The notes under the pieces were generated by a model, which was not told the origin of the DNA, searched no databases, and worked only from the letters and a program-made list of their open reading frames with translations. DNA of 64,000 nucleotides from Simmondsia chinensis (taxonomy: Eukaryota > Streptophyta > Magnoliopsida > Caryophyllales > Simmondsiaceae): positions 33,968,186 through 34,032,185 of the forward strand of contig JAGTTD010000002.1 of assembly GCA_018398585.1 (NCBI GenBank). The letters are read 5' to 3'. The translations under genes were made by a program, and so were the position numbers. Positions 12,801 through 21,539 of this stretch are shown piece by piece (positions within the stretch are counted from its first letter, which is position 1; the number at the start of each line of letters is the position of its first letter).

Positions 12801-15800
12801 AAAATAGCCCACATGGGTTTGAATAAGCACTAGAAGATGCCTTACTCGATTGGCTTCATCACCAAGTGAGCATTATGAAGTGTGAGGACCCTAGGAGGGA
12901 CAAGACCTAGTCAAAGAATGTTAATGGCAGGACAACCAACTGGGTCACCGTATATTATAGGCTTTCCGCACCACTGGCGGATGGTCTAACAGAGACCACA
13001 AGGATAATGTTAGGTGTCCTTATCCGACGTTTGGTTTCCAAGAATGTTAAGAGGTGGGAGCAGAAATTGATTGAAGCCGAGCTAGATTATAACTCCAAAA
13101 GGATAGCACCAGGTTGGAAATACAATAAGGTTGGTCCATTGAGTGCTTTCGAAAGAGTCTATTGCCTACATGGACAACCTTAGCAAGACAACGACTTCCA
13201 ACTAGGAAATACAACAAGGTTGAAGCCTTCAAAAGAGTCTACTGCCTACAACTACCAAGTGGATTCAAGCCTTAAGAGTCATTAGCATCAAGCACCTTGC
13301 TCCTTACCATGGCGAGAATTGTCCGGATGAAGCATGAACGAATTCAAGGGCGAATTCTCTCCAAACCGGAGAGGTTGATGCAACCCGTGTCGTGGCGAAG
13401 AATGATTTTGATGCATCATTGGCAATTTCAAGGGCGAATACTCTCCAACCCAGAGAGGATAATGCAGCCACATATTCGCCATGGAGGCTTACGGGTCCAG
13501 GCAGGGACGGTGTCACCAAGAGGAAAGCTTGGCAAATTGATCTTGGTAAGCTGGAGTTTGGTGAGATTGGGGCCGGGCGTGAGGGAACATGGCTTAGCAA
13601 GAATAACCCGCATGATCCGTTTCCGAATTCAAGGACGAATTCTCTCCAACCCAGAGAGAATGATGCAACCACGCCTTCATAATTGGCGGATAGTTTGGCA
13701 GGAGACACTTGGCGTGTCGCCAGACTTGGCGAGCAAAAGACGCGGCTGGATGAAACGGGCTAGAAGTGTTTAATACCGATTAGAAGCTTAGTTTAGATTA
13801 TTAGATTTCTATTAATTAACTTTGTATTTATCTCTTTTATATTTTAGTCCTTTATTTTAGTAGGATCACATGGATTGCTTGATAAAGCACACAGAAACCG
13901 TTGATCTTAAATTAGGAGTTTGAGTCTAGCTAGGAAAGCTCCTCTATTTAAAGAGAGGGCTAGCTAGGGTTTTGGAGCTTTCAATTGTTTTAGAGAATTT
14001 ATCCTTTTTTATATTTTTCCTCTATTCACAAGGTGTGAGAATTAGATTAAATTATTTTTTCCTTTATTCTTTATTGTTTTCATAATAAAAATTTAAAAAA
14101 AGGCTGTTGATCCTTCCATTTTCCTAATTCCTTATCTACGCGCTGCATCAATAATATCACTTGAATATACTAAAATTTAATTTTGTATTATTTATCTATC
14201 TTTGATCTGATGAGGTCTATTTTATATTGATGAATACCCAATAAACAGTCATTTTTAAGTTGGACCAAGAAAATGAAATTTTCATGGAGTAAAATTTGGG
14301 TCATAATGATTTTAATAAAATTTTTTTTTTACATAGAAAGTCATATTTCATTGTTTCTCATAAATTTTGATGCATAAATAAAGGGAAAAAAGTATTTTAC
14401 GTATTCATTTGATTGGATAGAAACAGCCTCTTGGCATGTATACACCTTGAAGGGATAAGGCTGCTTACATCCACCCCTCTCATATCCCACTTATGCGGTA
14501 ACCCTTGAGGCACTGGGTCTTTTATTGTTGTTGTTGTATTTGATTGGACAGAAACTTTTAGCTACAAATATTTTTTCTTCTTAATTTTCTGATTTTTTAT
14601 ATTGAGAATATCAATTTTATTATATAAATTATATTAAATTCATGTTTGTTCTATTTGAATTCGATATGAGATTAAAGATGCAGCAATAGAATGAAAGAAA
14701 AATCTATTCCCCTAGTTTCTCCAAGAAGACGACATTTTCTTGTTTATAGCGGAAAACATAGTTATTTTGGCTTATTATTAATTATTAATAAGTTATATAA
14801 AGAAATTACGGTTATTTACTCCAAAGGTCCCTATACTTTTATTATTGTATCAATTTGGACCTTGTATTTTTAGTTATATCAATTTAGTCCCTCTAAAATT
14901 ATAATGTGTTAATTTAGTCCTTTGGTCAAATTAAGCTAAGTGATTGACATAATTATTAACGCCACAATCATGTTAGATGTAATTAACTCACTATAAATTC
15001 ATCCATTTACTCGGTTTAATCTAATCCATGTCGAAACATTAAAATTTTCATTAACAAATCAGCATAAATTTTACTCTAAGGACCAAATTGATACAATTTC
15101 AATTATAGATGGACTAAATTGACAAAGTTAAAAGTACAAGGACTAAATTAATATAATAAGTATAAAGACATTTAGCATTAATAACCCAACAAATTATTAA
15201 AGTTCAATTTTTTTCCTACACCAAACACACATTAGCATTAAGCTCAAATTTATTATATTTTTTTTGGTTAATTCAAATTATTAGTAATTTGAGTATCTAA
15301 TATACATAATAAAACATTATCAAACATATTATCTTATATAATTTAATTATTTTATATCATAAATATTACATACCTAAGCCTCTGTTTGATTCAAGGAAAA
15401 TATTTTTCTTGGGAATATTTTTTTAGAAACATTTTCAATAAAAATACTTTTTTAATAAAAATTTCTATTTTGAAAAATATTTTTTTTTTTTTTTGATAAA
15501 CTTATATGGTGCTCATGCTTGACCAAGCTGAGATTAAAGTAAAATCATATCACAGTTATGATGAAATACAACTTGTCCTTAATGAAAAAAATGGTTTCTC
15601 TTTTATTGAGGGAAACCTAGCTTCCCCTCAATGGTGAAGAAAATATTTTTAATGTTAGTTTTTTTTTTTTTTTTTTTTTAAATGAAGTTATGACAGAAAA
15701 TAATACGAATGGAATAAAAAAAATATATTTTCCTTCAAAAATAAATGAAATAAATATTGTAAAATATGACAGGCAAGGAGGGCAAGCAGAGCACTCAGGA

Positions 15801-15940
15801 GTCTAGTGAAGTTACAAGCAGCAGCTCGAGGGGTGTGTGTGAGAAGGCAGGCCCGCATCGCCTTGCAATGTATGCATGCTCTTGTTCGACTCCAAGTCAG
15901 GGTTCGAGCGAGGCACCTGCTTTCCAACTCAAAATCCTAA
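3828..15940 (+). CDS. IQ67-domain (IQD-type) calmodulin-binding protein, two exons
   Basis: Exon 1 is 3828-4325 (166 codons) and exon 2 is 15773-15940 (55 codons plus TAA). The N-terminal half is very basic (Arg/Lys-rich, residues 1-85), followed by a Glu-rich acidic stretch. Exon 1 ends inside the first IQ motif ([13 protein letters not shown]), directly before a gtaata donor at 4326. Exon 2, after a gacag acceptor, resumes with [15 protein letters not shown] and then two more IQ-like blocks ([27 protein letters not shown]). In the IQD family a phase-0 intron splits the first IQ motif at exactly this place. The protein ends just after IQ67 at about 221 residues, so it is a short member or a C-terminally truncated one. 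The usual MGKASRWLK-type N-terminus is absent. Family members bind calmodulin and associate with microtubules or the nucleus. The reading frame is open. Whether the 11.4-kb intron still splices is unknown. Confidence 0.85.
4346..4466 (+). repeat. 5' LTR of the Copia element
   Basis: The 121-bp LTR starts tattaggatat and ends aatctcaca. It contains ctataaatatatgcc, a likely TATA box. It is preceded by the target duplication caagc and followed at once by the initiator-Met primer site. Confidence 0.93.
4626..5560 (+). pseudogene. Copia gag remnant
   Basis: The original start is probably the ATG at 4626 ([12 protein letters not shown]). That frame stops near 4760 and continues in another frame from 4760 to 5557. 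The second frame holds the retrotransposon Gag/UBN2-type region, with [40 protein letters not shown] and the helical [16 protein letters not shown]. Gag would form the cytoplasmic virus-like particle. At least one frameshift and a terminal stop break it. Confidence 0.85.
5560..7411 (+). pseudogene. Copia zinc knuckle, protease and integrase remnant
   Basis: A Gly/Arg/Asn-rich stretch precedes a decayed CCHC knuckle ([14 protein letters not shown], with His replaced by Asn). The aspartic protease keeps its DSGA active site ([14 protein letters not shown], near 6000). After a frameshift come the GAG-pre-integrase motif WHRRLDHLG (near 6390) and the integrase core. In the core the first Asp lies in HSDVW, the second in QSDGSREF, and the expected Glu in [10 protein letters not shown] is Lys. 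The C-terminal integrase region continues to 7411. The changed catalytic Glu, several stops and several frame changes make it inactive. Confidence 0.88.
7680..9204 (+). pseudogene. Copia reverse transcriptase and RNase H remnant
   Basis: RT begins near 7705 with [20 protein letters not shown] and continues through [29 protein letters not shown] and [11 protein letters not shown]. The YVDD box reads LHLDD near 8260. The RNase H part includes [13 protein letters not shown] (near 8745) and the terminal [13 protein letters not shown] (near 9130). Several stops and at least three frameshifts interrupt it, so it is non-functional. Confidence 0.88.
9217..9337 (+). repeat. 3' LTR of the Copia element
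   Basis: This 121-bp copy differs from the 5' LTR at ten positions. It is preceded by a short polypurine tract and followed by the target duplication caagc at 9338-9342. Confidence 0.93.
9343..9870. other. Intronic AT-rich stretch with (TA)n
   Basis: This is original intron sequence between insertions. It includes an (AT)n microsatellite near 9423-9442. I see no coding signal. Confidence 0.5.
9871..10189. mobile_element. Putative MITE with cctcgtttggt ends
   Basis: The left end reads gacctcgtttggt. The right end reads ccaaatgaggctt, the approximate reverse complement. The interior is noncoding and rich in ggaattaga-type phrases. The cctcgtttggt terminus is typical of plant hAT-like MITEs. 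I found no exact 8-bp target duplication, so the boundaries are uncertain. Confidence 0.45.
10537..11020 (+). repeat. 5' LTR of the Gypsy element
   Basis: It aligns throughout with 13661-14150. Compared with the 3' copy it lacks about 16-20 bp around 10583 (the cgtgtcgccagacttgg segment) and has a mutated terminus. It contains ctatttaaagagagggc, a TATA-like box. Confidence 0.9.
11052..12227 (+). pseudogene. Gypsy gag start fused to aspartic protease, broken
   Basis: One frame opens at the ATG at 11052 and runs with stops at about 11221, 11356, 11430 and 11715 before a frame change. The gag-like start ([15 protein letters not shown]) is followed directly by the retropepsin region: [20 protein letters not shown], then EEHP-like [14 protein letters not shown]. 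The active site DSGS is mutated to DFGS. Near 11740-11930 another frame continues the family's conserved block ([19 protein letters not shown], then [12 protein letters not shown]). The missing gag core suggests an internal deletion before or after insertion. Confidence 0.85.
12228..12900 (+). other. Unassigned Gypsy interior
   Basis: In a normal Gypsy element RT and RNase H would follow the protease over about 2 kb. Here only about 0.7 kb separates protease from integrase remnants. Short open stretches (one at 12470-12826, Lys/Glu-rich) show no RT motif I recognise. Confidence 0.4.
12910..13200 (+). pseudogene. Gypsy integrase core fragment
   Basis: One frame reads [18 protein letters not shown], then [17 protein letters not shown] and [10 protein letters not shown]. 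This parallels the family pattern GQTE-NRTLGNLLR-LV ... W...L...EFAYN....-SPFE-VYG around the catalytic Glu of the integrase core. Upstream catalytic Asp residues are not visible, so this is a fragment. Confidence 0.65.
13340..13670 (+). repeat. Triplicated pol-end/polypurine/LTR-start unit
   Basis: Three copies of a 40-45-bp unit lie at 13340-13386, 13433-13470 and 13625-13670. Each runs from gaattcaaggrcgaat through ctctccaaccca and gagag to atgcaacc. The last copy forms the real junction with the 3' LTR, which starts tgatgcaacc. In the protein frame each unit reads like the Gypsy C-terminus (SRANSLQ..E.DA). Confidence 0.8.
13661..14150 (+). repeat. 3' LTR of the Gypsy element
   Basis: This 490-bp copy begins tgatgcaacc and ends cgctgcatca, with 7-bp inverted termini (tgatgca/tgcatca). 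It includes the ctatttaaagagagggc TATA-like box. Confidence 0.9.
14156..14407. other. Intronic AT-rich stretch
   Basis: Background intron sequence between the Gypsy element and a LINE tail. I see nothing coding. Confidence 0.4.
14425..14538 (+). mobile_element. RTE LINE 3' tail insertion with target duplication
   Basis: The block aaggctgcttacatccaccc ... cttgaggcactggg ends in (TTG)n and matches the RTE LINE 3' terminus found elsewhere in the window. It is bounded by tttgattggatagaaac (14408-14424) and tttgattggacagaaac (14539-14555), a 17-bp target duplication with one mismatch. At 114 bp it is either a LINE cut off close to its 3' end or a SINE that shares the tail. Confidence 0.8.
14810..15186. 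mobile_element. Inverted-repeat (fold-back type) element
   Basis: The left end reads ggttatttactccaaaggtc. The right end, as reverse complement, reads ggttattaatgctaaatgtc, and the similarity continues inward through tatactt and caattt/tagtcc phrases. There is no coding capacity. Related sequence lies at 3226-3617. Confidence 0.6.
15187..15770. other. Intron 3' portion, AT-rich
   Basis: Poly-T tracts lie near 15480 and 15660, and a MITE-like start (gcctctgtttgattcaagg) lies near 15377. The region ends at the acceptor of IQD exon 2. Confidence 0.4.
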
Positions 15941-16854
15941 TTATTATTAGACTGTTTAACCTCTTTTTGTTTTGTAAACTGCTTTGTTTCTTTTTGGTTT
16001 ATTTCTTTTTATTTTTTTACTTTCGATGTGAAAAGATAATGTTGATAATTTGATGTTTTTTCACAGAAAAATTATACATTTGTCATTGATTTCATGTACT
16101 AATACCATTTTGTAATGATTATTAGATTGTTTTATCTCTTTTTAACTCTTAGATTCCTTTTTCTTAAAATAAATTTATTTATTTTTATTTTCTCTCTTTA
16201 GAACGCGAACATATATAAGTGAATTATATATTTATTTATTGCAAATGACGTGTTGTTGATTTGATATATATAGTAATGTCTTTTCCTTAGCTCTATATAT
16301 TGTAGAGAAGTTCCTCTCCAAATATCATTTTTAGCAATTTGAAATAGAATCTTTTAAAAATTCATAAAAAAAGAAAATAAAATTAAAAAATAAGTCATAA
16401 ATTGCTATAAATCTCTCATAAAAAAGAAAGAAAATAACATTCATCAAAAAAATTAAATAAAATAATTTGTTTATCAAATAATGCTTCCATTACTTTTATA
16501 AAATTTATTAAAATTTAGTGATATTACATTATTATTTGAAACATTCTTTAATCAAACAATTATACACGTATGCCAAATGGTATTTTCAACCACAAAAACA
16601 ACTAAGATTCATATATAAAATAAAAATACCCTTCGTATATCATACGTGATAACACTTGTATATATGTTAATTGAACATAAGATTTTATGCAAGGACTCAT
16701 GTGTTTTTTTTTTTTTTTTTTTTAACGCAATAAGGACTCGTGTTACATGCTATCTCTATTTGGCCTTTTTATTTGTTAATTTTCTTCAAAGAAGATTTTT
16801 CTAATAGACAATTCCTTCATTAGCGATGGATCGTCTTTCAATTAATATTAACAA
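15941..16854. other. Downstream flank of the IQD gene
   Basis: This is AT-rich sequence after the IQD stop codon and presumably includes its 3' UTR. T-rich and aataaa-like stretches occur but no poly(A) site can be fixed. I see no further IQD exon here. Confidence 0.4.
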
Positions 16855-16863
16855 TAAATTATA

Positions 16864-17108
16864 GGGTAAATTACATGCTAGCACCCTAAGATTTAGTATA
16901 TTAATTATTTAATCCACAAATTTTGTAAAATAATTTTTTACACCCAAAAGCTACATGAATTTAATAAAATAATTCAAATAGCGATATATAAGAGTGTAAA
17001 ACAATTGTTAAATACAAATAACTTTTTTGACAAAAAATTTATTTTATAAAGTTTATGGATTAAAAAATTAATATACTAAATATTAGGGTACTAATATGTA
17101 ATTTACCT
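16864..17108. mobile_element. 245-bp MITE with long inverted ends and 9-bp TSD
   Basis: The left end gggtaaattacatgctag and the right end (reverse complement aggtaaattacatattag) stay similar for about 70 bp, through tttagtatattaatt and tttaatcca. The 9-bp direct repeat taaattata flanks it (16855-16863 and 17109-17117). Long TIRs plus a 9-bp duplication fit a Mutator-type MITE. Confidence 0.85.
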
Positions 17109-17117
17109 TAAATTATA

Positions 17118-17373
17118 ATTCTAGCTTATGATTCAATTTGCTTCAAAATAATTTTGACATATTATCCGATTAACCAATTAGTAGAAATAGAAGACTATAT
17201 TCGCTCATTTAAGTTCTTTATCGACTCAACTACGAAATAATTATAATTCAATAACTGAAAATTTTAATTTATAGTTTTCAATTTGAATTTGATTTTTCCT
17301 GTTTTGGTCTTTTAGGATACATATAGCAGGCCAACAATTGTCACATAATTTAAATAAAAAAGATTATAATTCC
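17118..17373. other. AT-rich stretch, nothing recognised
   Basis: A short spacer between a MITE and a large fold-back. No coding or repeat signal stands out. Confidence 0.3.
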
Positions 17374-18060
17374 GTAATTAATTTAACAATACTTCATCTA
17401 AAAATAATCCAACTTTATTTTCTAAGCAAAAAACAACTCAACTTTAACTTTTCTACCAAAAAAAAAACCTAACTCTATTTTCTAACAAAAAATAACCCAA
17501 CTCTAACTTTTCTACCAAAAAATTACCTAACTCTAACTTTTCTACCAAAAAAAATCAAACTCTAAAATTAATTTAGAAAAATACTGAATTGGTGGCTAAT
17601 CATGGCTTGTGATATGATGCTCCGACTAATATTTTTTTTTTCTATGTATTTTTGGTTTGGCTAAATTTCTTTTCCCACGTAATCAAACTAAAAATATGTT
17701 CCTTTTGATAATTGAGTACAACCCCACAAAAAGGCAATATCCTGGGGCAAAGAACAAACAAAACAATAGAGAAATACAACTAAAGAAAAGAATAAGGCAA
17801 ACCAAAAATACATAGAAGAAAAATATATTGTCAGAGCTTCATACTACGTACCATAATTCAGTATTTTTTAAATTGAATTTTTAGAGTTGGATTATTTTTA
17901 GATTAATTTTAGAGTTTGGTTAGTTTTTTGTAGAAAAGTTAGAGTTAGGTTATTTTTTGGTAGAAAAGTTAGAGTTGGGTTATATCTTGGTTAGAAAATA
18001 AAGTTGAGTTATTTTTTAATATATTGACATATAATTAGATTATTTTTAAATTAATTATTG
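17374..18060. repeat. About 700-bp fold-back with internally repeated arms
   Basis: The left arm (about 17374-17620) and right arm (about 17845-18060) are inverted copies. The phrase aacttttctaccaaaaaa followed by tacctaactcta is repeated several times in the left arm and occurs as its complement in the right arm. The inner parts also pair: tctatgtatttttggtttg near 17641 against caaaccaaaaatacatagaa near 17800. The centre is near 17725. The transcript would form a long hairpin. No transposase or clear TSD is visible. Confidence 0.75.
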
Positions 18061-18186
18061 TTAATTTAATTTTAACAACCAACACCTACTTTTCCAATGT
18101 GGAGGTGACAAATTATTGGGTTCCCTTATTGTAAAAATAGTTAAGCGACATAATTTTTTTGAGGGGAAAAAAAAAGACTGAAGATT

Positions 18187-18233
<47 letters not shown>

Positions 18234-18625
18234 TTTTGATAATAAAAAAAGACCAAACATGGCGACATGTATTAGAAAAAGGCCCAAATGGACGCTGACT
18301 TAACCAGCATCATCCTCCACGTCATTTTTCCGATTATTCTGTTATCAATGTGGTTGCTCATGATATTGCTGATACCCTTTTCACATTTTTGCAAAGCATA
18401 TTATCCATCACATGTTGCGTTTAGTTTAAAGTTGTAAAAAAGCTTTAACTCAACTACATGACTTGTATTTGGTTAATAAAAAATATCTTGTCACATCTTT
18501 TTGACCGCTAAAATAGGAAGTTGAAAAAATTTATTTTATAATTAAATAAAAAAAAAAGATGCAAAATTAAATTTTTTTTTTTCACAAATCAAAAAGATGT
18601 TTTGAAAAGAGTTTGTTAGTCTTAC
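18061..18625. other. Gene-free stretch with (AT)n
   Basis: It includes a perfect (AT)n microsatellite at about 18190-18231. No gene is recognised. Confidence 0.5.
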
Positions 18626-20579
18626 GACTATGTTTGGCCCAAGCTGTTAGCTATCGGTTGTTGGCTGTTGGATATTGGCGAATATTTGTTGCTTGTTAAC
18701 ATTTAGCTGATTGACCAATCGTTAGCTATTACACTACAAGAAAAAAGGTCATTGACGACAGTGATTATGGTCATTAAAATCCTAGTTTACCATCGTTAAC
18801 ACTATTAACGATGGGGAAAACTTCACGTCGCTCGTCGCCGTTATTGCTTCCGACGTTAATACTATTTGGGATCAACGACCGCTAAACCGAGCCATCGTTA
18901 AAAAGTACCTAACACAATACACTATGTCTGTCGTTAAAAGTGAAATCAATAACAATAGCTCAAGTTGTCATTAAAAGTAAAGTATTTAACATCAGGTGGC
19001 ACTGTCGTTAAAGAGTTGATTAATAACGACAACAATTGTAGTCGTTACAAATATTTACCGCCATATGGGAAAAAGTTTAACGACGACAAAAACCGTCATT
19101 AAAATTTTAGCGCTACTAATTGAAAATAGTAACAACAATATAAACCATTATTGGTACAAAATAGCAACAGTAAACCATATTTAAAACATTTTCCACCAAT
19201 TGATGATAAGAAAAACTGTCGCTAAAAATACTTTCCCCATCAAGAACAATTATAACAAAAAATTTTATCAACGTTAAAGACATTGTGTATTCATATAGTA
19301 CAATATATATATTCATAAATACATCCATATAAGAACAATTTTCGGGTTGTTCATAACACCTGTACATACATGTAGTATAACGACATTTCATCTCATTTAT
19401 AACACCTGTAGAATAATACTGTATAACCATACAGAAATAACTCTTATATATCATTTAATATAGCAACGAATTCTAGTAAAAAATAAAGATGTTATTGAAA
19501 CTTAAATATCCAAGTACTCACAAAAGCAAATTTACATACAAAAACCACTAAAAGCGTACATTGTAAAATTCATCGCCTAACAATTTAGCAAAAATTAAAA
19601 ATGTGACAAAAGTTCACAAATAAAAGTTCCAACAAAAACAAGAATTTGCAGTGCAATCTTCCAACACTTGAAAAATAAATACTACGCTTATGTTAGGAAG
19701 TTCTTGTCACCTGAGCATCAATAATCAATAGTACAGACGCGTCACTGACCAGCAATAAAACAAAAAATACAACATATAAAAATTATATTAAAGTTGGCTA
19801 AAAAAGAAAAAAATCTTATTCTTTTTAATACAAATCAATCGTAAACCTGATCTCCACATTATAGAACTCAATCACAATGTTACAAATTCAAAACATTCTT
19901 AAACTCCACCTAGAATTCAATCACAGAGTCCAAACTCAACAACACTTCCAAATAACTCAACTCAATAATTTGTTCTTAATAAATACCAAAATGATTGCAA
20001 ACTCTTAACTCCATATTAAAACATAAAGTCCTAAATCCACAAATCTCAAACTCACGTAAAATTCAATCATACAATCCAAACGCATCAACAATTTCAAACA
20101 AATGACGAGTGACATTTTTTTATAAAAGCGAAGACTCATAATACAAAACAGGACACACCTACCAAGGTGGGCCCCGGAAGAACGGACAACCAAAACTAAA
20201 ACAAAACAAAATACAGCCCACATGCCATGACACATCAAAAGACCTAGCAAGATGCAAGCTCAAAACAAAGTGAAACTACTACTTACACTCACTTCAAAAT
20301 GCCAATTCAAAAGCTCCTTGCTCTATATATCAGAAACTCAAACTCTACAGTACACAACCTGAGTCATAAATCAACAACATTCTCAAACTCCACATAGAAC
20401 TTAATCATAAAGTCCAAATCCACAACAATTTCAAATAACTCAATAATATATTCTTAACGAATATATTAACATACATAAGTGAAAAGTGAGGGCAAAAAAA
20501 AGAGAGAAGAAAAAGAAGAAGATTACCACATACCTAATAATACATAATCAATGTAGTCGTCCATCTCAGTAGATAGGGA

Positions 20580-21472
20580 GGGAGTACTTGACCCGTTGTT
20601 ACGGCCTCCATCCTCTAGTGCTTCTACTCTAGGTAAATTCCTTATTCTTCTTAAGAAGTGCTCATTTTTCGAGCTCAGATTGACGAAGTTTTTCAAGAAG
20701 CTTGGCCTTGGTAGAAGATGGTCCTCTCAAATCGCTAGGCCTTACTCCTCCCCCGTAACCAAATACATGACCATGAACTTGACGTTTGTTGAAGACCTTC
20801 TCAGCAACTTTAATGTTAGATAAGGTGGATCCTCTTCAATGACATCAACATTTTTTTCCTACAAAATATGATGAACTAAGGATTGAGTAAAATATATTTG
20901 ACAAGTAATTAATTCTTTAAATTCTTTAAATTCTACAAGTGTCGCCAGCTTATCATCCTTTGAACGTGTAGCTAGAAACATCTCCCCAAAATCTGAACCT
21001 TTCCCATTATGTTGAATATTTACAATCAAATAATAGTTAGGTTGTCTACTAGAGAAAAAAATTAAAAAACAAAATACTGAAGTTGTCAGTTGCATACTAT
21101 ATCTTTGAAAATCTTCCTATGAGCTCTGCTACCAGTACGATGAAGCAATTCTTTCGAAAGCGCAGCCCTATTTTTGGAGTTTTTGGCACTCCTTGCCTAT
21201 GTTTCAAATATTAAAAAGTTAAAATGTCCATGAATAGAAGTACACAAAATTAAAATCAAAAAACAGAAGAGAATTTATACCTGGAGCTAATCAGATGCAT
21301 AATAATTTTTTACAATCCATACCCAATCCTCCTTATCCCACCCTTCTAGAGACGAATCTGTCAAGGTCTTTTTCAAAGCTTGTTCCACAATGAAGTTGGG
21401 AGGCGGCGGAGGCTGCTTTTTTGTGATTACGAGGTAATCAACATCGGTGCCCTGTGTAACACTGTTTGGCAC
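20580..21472 (-). pseudogene. CACTA second gene (Transposase_24-like) remnant
   Basis: From the 5' side, one frame gives TLTDSSLEGWDKEDWVWIVK (21287-21472). Another gives KNSKNRAALSKELLHRTGSR (about 21130-21190), matching the NK-NR.....H..GSR pattern of plant Transposase_24. A third gives GEMFLATRSKDDKLATLVEF (about 20930-20990). They are collinear but separated by intron-like AT-rich gaps or frame breaks, so exon structure is uncertain. The product would be a TNPA-like DNA-binding protein. Confidence 0.6.
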
Positions 21473-21539
21473 TATTATGCAACCGAATAGAGTAGGTATT
21501 TGTATTACAAATAGGGCATGCTAACTTACCCTTGGTGCT

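Larger units (their letters stand above)
10537..14150 (+). mobile_element. Ty3/Gypsy LTR retrotransposon, internally deleted
   Basis: LTRs of 484 bp (10537-11020) and 490 bp (13661-14150) begin tgatgca and end tgcatca (decayed to tccatta in the 5' copy). A degenerate initiator-Met primer site (tagtatcaaatc, 9 of 12 matches) lies at 11023. The interior, only 2.6 kb, holds the start of gag, an aspartic protease and an integrase fragment. The capsid/zinc-knuckle part of gag and nearly all of RT/RNase H are missing. Flanks are atata and ataat, so an exact target duplication is not preserved. It lies in the IQD intron in the sense orientation. Confidence 0.9.
4326..15772 (+). other. 11.4-kb intron 1 of the IQD gene, filled with transposons
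   Basis: The donor is gtaata at 4326 and the acceptor is gacag ending at 15772. The intron contains a Copia element (4346-9337), a MITE-like element, a Gypsy element (10537-14150), a LINE tail (14425-14538) and an inverted-repeat element (14810-15186). The Copia insertion lies only 20 bp after the donor. Without the identifiable insertions the intron would be about 2-3 kb. Confidence 0.8.

Noticed and set aside
17374..18060. CRISPR-like or satellite array
   Set aside because: The repeated units lie in inverted arms with variable spacing and the organism is a plant; a fold-back fits better.
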